A stretch of DNA of 64,000 nt from Parabacteroides distasonis ATCC 8503 (GTDB lineage: Bacteria > Bacteroidota > Bacteroidia > Bacteroidales > Tannerellaceae). Position 1 is the stretch's first letter. The number at the start of each line of letters is the position of its first letter. The notes beneath the pieces are model-generated. The model worked only from the letters and a program-made list of their open reading frames with translations. It was not told where the DNA came from and did no database searches. Shown here one piece after another: positions 63,236 through 64,000 of this stretch. Where the stretch lies: assembly GCF_000012845.1 (NCBI RefSeq), contig NC_009615.1, positions 3,598,501 to 3,662,500 on the forward strand, given 5' to 3'. Position numbers and translations under genes: made by a program.

Positions 63236-64000
63236 ATGTCACGGTCATTTCTTTTGTTTGGTTTTATCCTATATAGTGTTTTCTTGAGCAGTCTGGCGAA
63301 TGCTAGTGATATCGATTTGTCTGCACCCATGGATAAAGGCGGGTGGAGATTGATATGGAGTGAGGAGTTTGACTATACGGGATTTCCTGATTCTACGAAA
63401 TGGTCTTATGATACGGAAGGTAATGTATATCAATGGGGAAATAACGAGGCTCAATATTATACATCCGGCAGAAAGGAGAACGCTTGGGTCTCGGATGGGG
63501 TATTGAGGATTACGGCCTTGAAAGAACCGATGGAAGGTCGTTCATATACATCGGCTCGTCTGATTACGAAAGGAAAAGGGGATTGGTTGTACGGACGTTT
63601 TGAGATTCGGGCGAAACTCCCGACCGGACGAGGGACATGGCCGGCCATCTGGATGCTTCCAACGGATTGGGAATACGGGGATTGGCCAAAAAGCGGGGAA
63701 ATAGATATTATGGAAAATGTGGGCTATGATCCCGATACGATCGTAGGTTCTTCGCATACGGAAAAATATAATCATGCGATCGGAACTCAAAAAAATGCTA
63801 AAATTGCGTGTCCGGATTGTTATAAAGCGTTTCACGTGTATGCCTTGGAATGGGAGGAAGATGAGTACCGGCTTTATGTAGATGATCAATTATACTTTAC
63901 ATTTAAGAACGAGGGGACAGGCTATGAGGTTTGGCCTTACGATAAACGCTTTCATATCTTGCTGAATCTGGCGATCGGTGGGAATTGGGGAGGCCAAAAG
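63236..64000 (+). CDS. GH16 family beta-glucanase, 3' end outside window
   Basis: This secreted glycoside hydrolase of family 16 (laminarinase/lichenase/porphyranase fold) is cut by the window end after 255 residues. The signal peptide is MSRSFLLFGFILYSVFLSSLANA. The catalytic site EIDIME lies at residues 155-160, with the nucleophile Glu first, the helper Asp and the acid/base Glu last. Upstream WRLIWSEEFDYTG and LPTGRGTWPAIWMLPT are typical of the family, and NLAIGGNWGG follows. The motif form E-I-D-I-M-E favours beta-1,3-glucan as the target, but the family is broad. A palindrome array and a promoter precede it. Confidence 0.92.
   Translation, partial: MSRSFLLFGFILYSVFLSSLANASDIDLSAPMDKGGWRLIWSEEFDYTGFPDSTKWSYDTEGNVYQWGNNEAQYYTSGRKENAWVSDGVLRITALKEPMEGRSYTSARLITKGKGDWLYGRFEIRAKLPTGRGTWPAIWMLPTDWEYGDWPKSGEIDIMENVGYDPDTIVGSSHTEKYNHAIGTQKNAKIACPDCYKAFHVYALEWEEDEYRLYVDDQLYFTFKNEGTGYEVWPYDKRFHILLNLAIGGNWGGQK

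Overview
The window looks like chromosome of a Bacteroidales gut bacterium, most likely Parabacteroides (P. distasonis-like). The reasons are SusC/SusD remnants, lipoprotein-rich carbohydrate genes, DUF3244/DUF4294/DUF4271/DUF5025-type families, type IX secretion (T9SS) sorting domains, and many promoters with the Bacteroidetes -7 box TAnnTTTG, often with TTTG about 19 bases upstream. There is no phage or IS element. The species call is inference from content, not from a search.

Layout. 0-7 kb is a rightward run: leuS (5' end outside the window), a YitT-type membrane protein, rdgB, a PorZ-like T9SS propeller protein and an acyltransferase. 7-11 kb holds a leftward TonB-dependent receptor and nadA. 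11.2-11.9 kb is an AT-rich gene-free stretch with perfect DnaA-box sequences. 12-21 kb carries an RNA methyltransferase, a DUF4294 protein, a DinD-like protein with a 32-bp perfect palindrome inside the gene, two outer-membrane proteins, a radical SAM enzyme and a large GH2 glycosidase. 21-23 kb has an ORF6N regulator-like gene and a NagX-like membrane acyltransferase.

23-28.5 kb and 39.5-56 kb are accessory and resemble each other. Each begins with an intergenic array of short palindromes repeating every 22 bp. Each then has a TPR/transmembrane/HTH lipoprotein regulator (the first frameshifted), a DUF3244-type small secreted protein, secreted cargo, a DUF5025-type lipoprotein and an outer-membrane beta-barrel protein. 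In the second module the cargo is a 2056-residue RHS protein ending in a barnase-like RNase, followed by barstar. After these come further immunity-like genes, a truncated macrodomain gene and two decayed copies of the RHS C-terminal junction, the pattern expected of a polymorphic toxin that has swapped tips. Two endosialidase-chaperone (S74) proteins with T9SS-type C-terminal domains precede the RHS gene.

28.7-39.4 kb contains a metallophosphoesterase, a SulP transporter, rubrerythrin, nadB, a scar where two SusC genes have lost their 5' parts and been joined head to head, an intact SusD and a MATE exporter. 56-64 kb is mainly housekeeping: lipoamide dehydrogenase, DUF4271, hemD, rnpA, yidD, a TatD hydrolase, tyrS, tRNA-Gln(TTG) and the start of a GH16 beta-glucanase.

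How it works together: the most interesting reading is that the two regulator-led modules are environment-sensing, surface-effector loci. In the second, the exported product is a contact-type RNase toxin with its own barstar and a small archive of immunity genes. This is inference from gene order and domains. The periodic palindrome arrays, found in at least four intergenic regions here, are not explained by any feature I can name.
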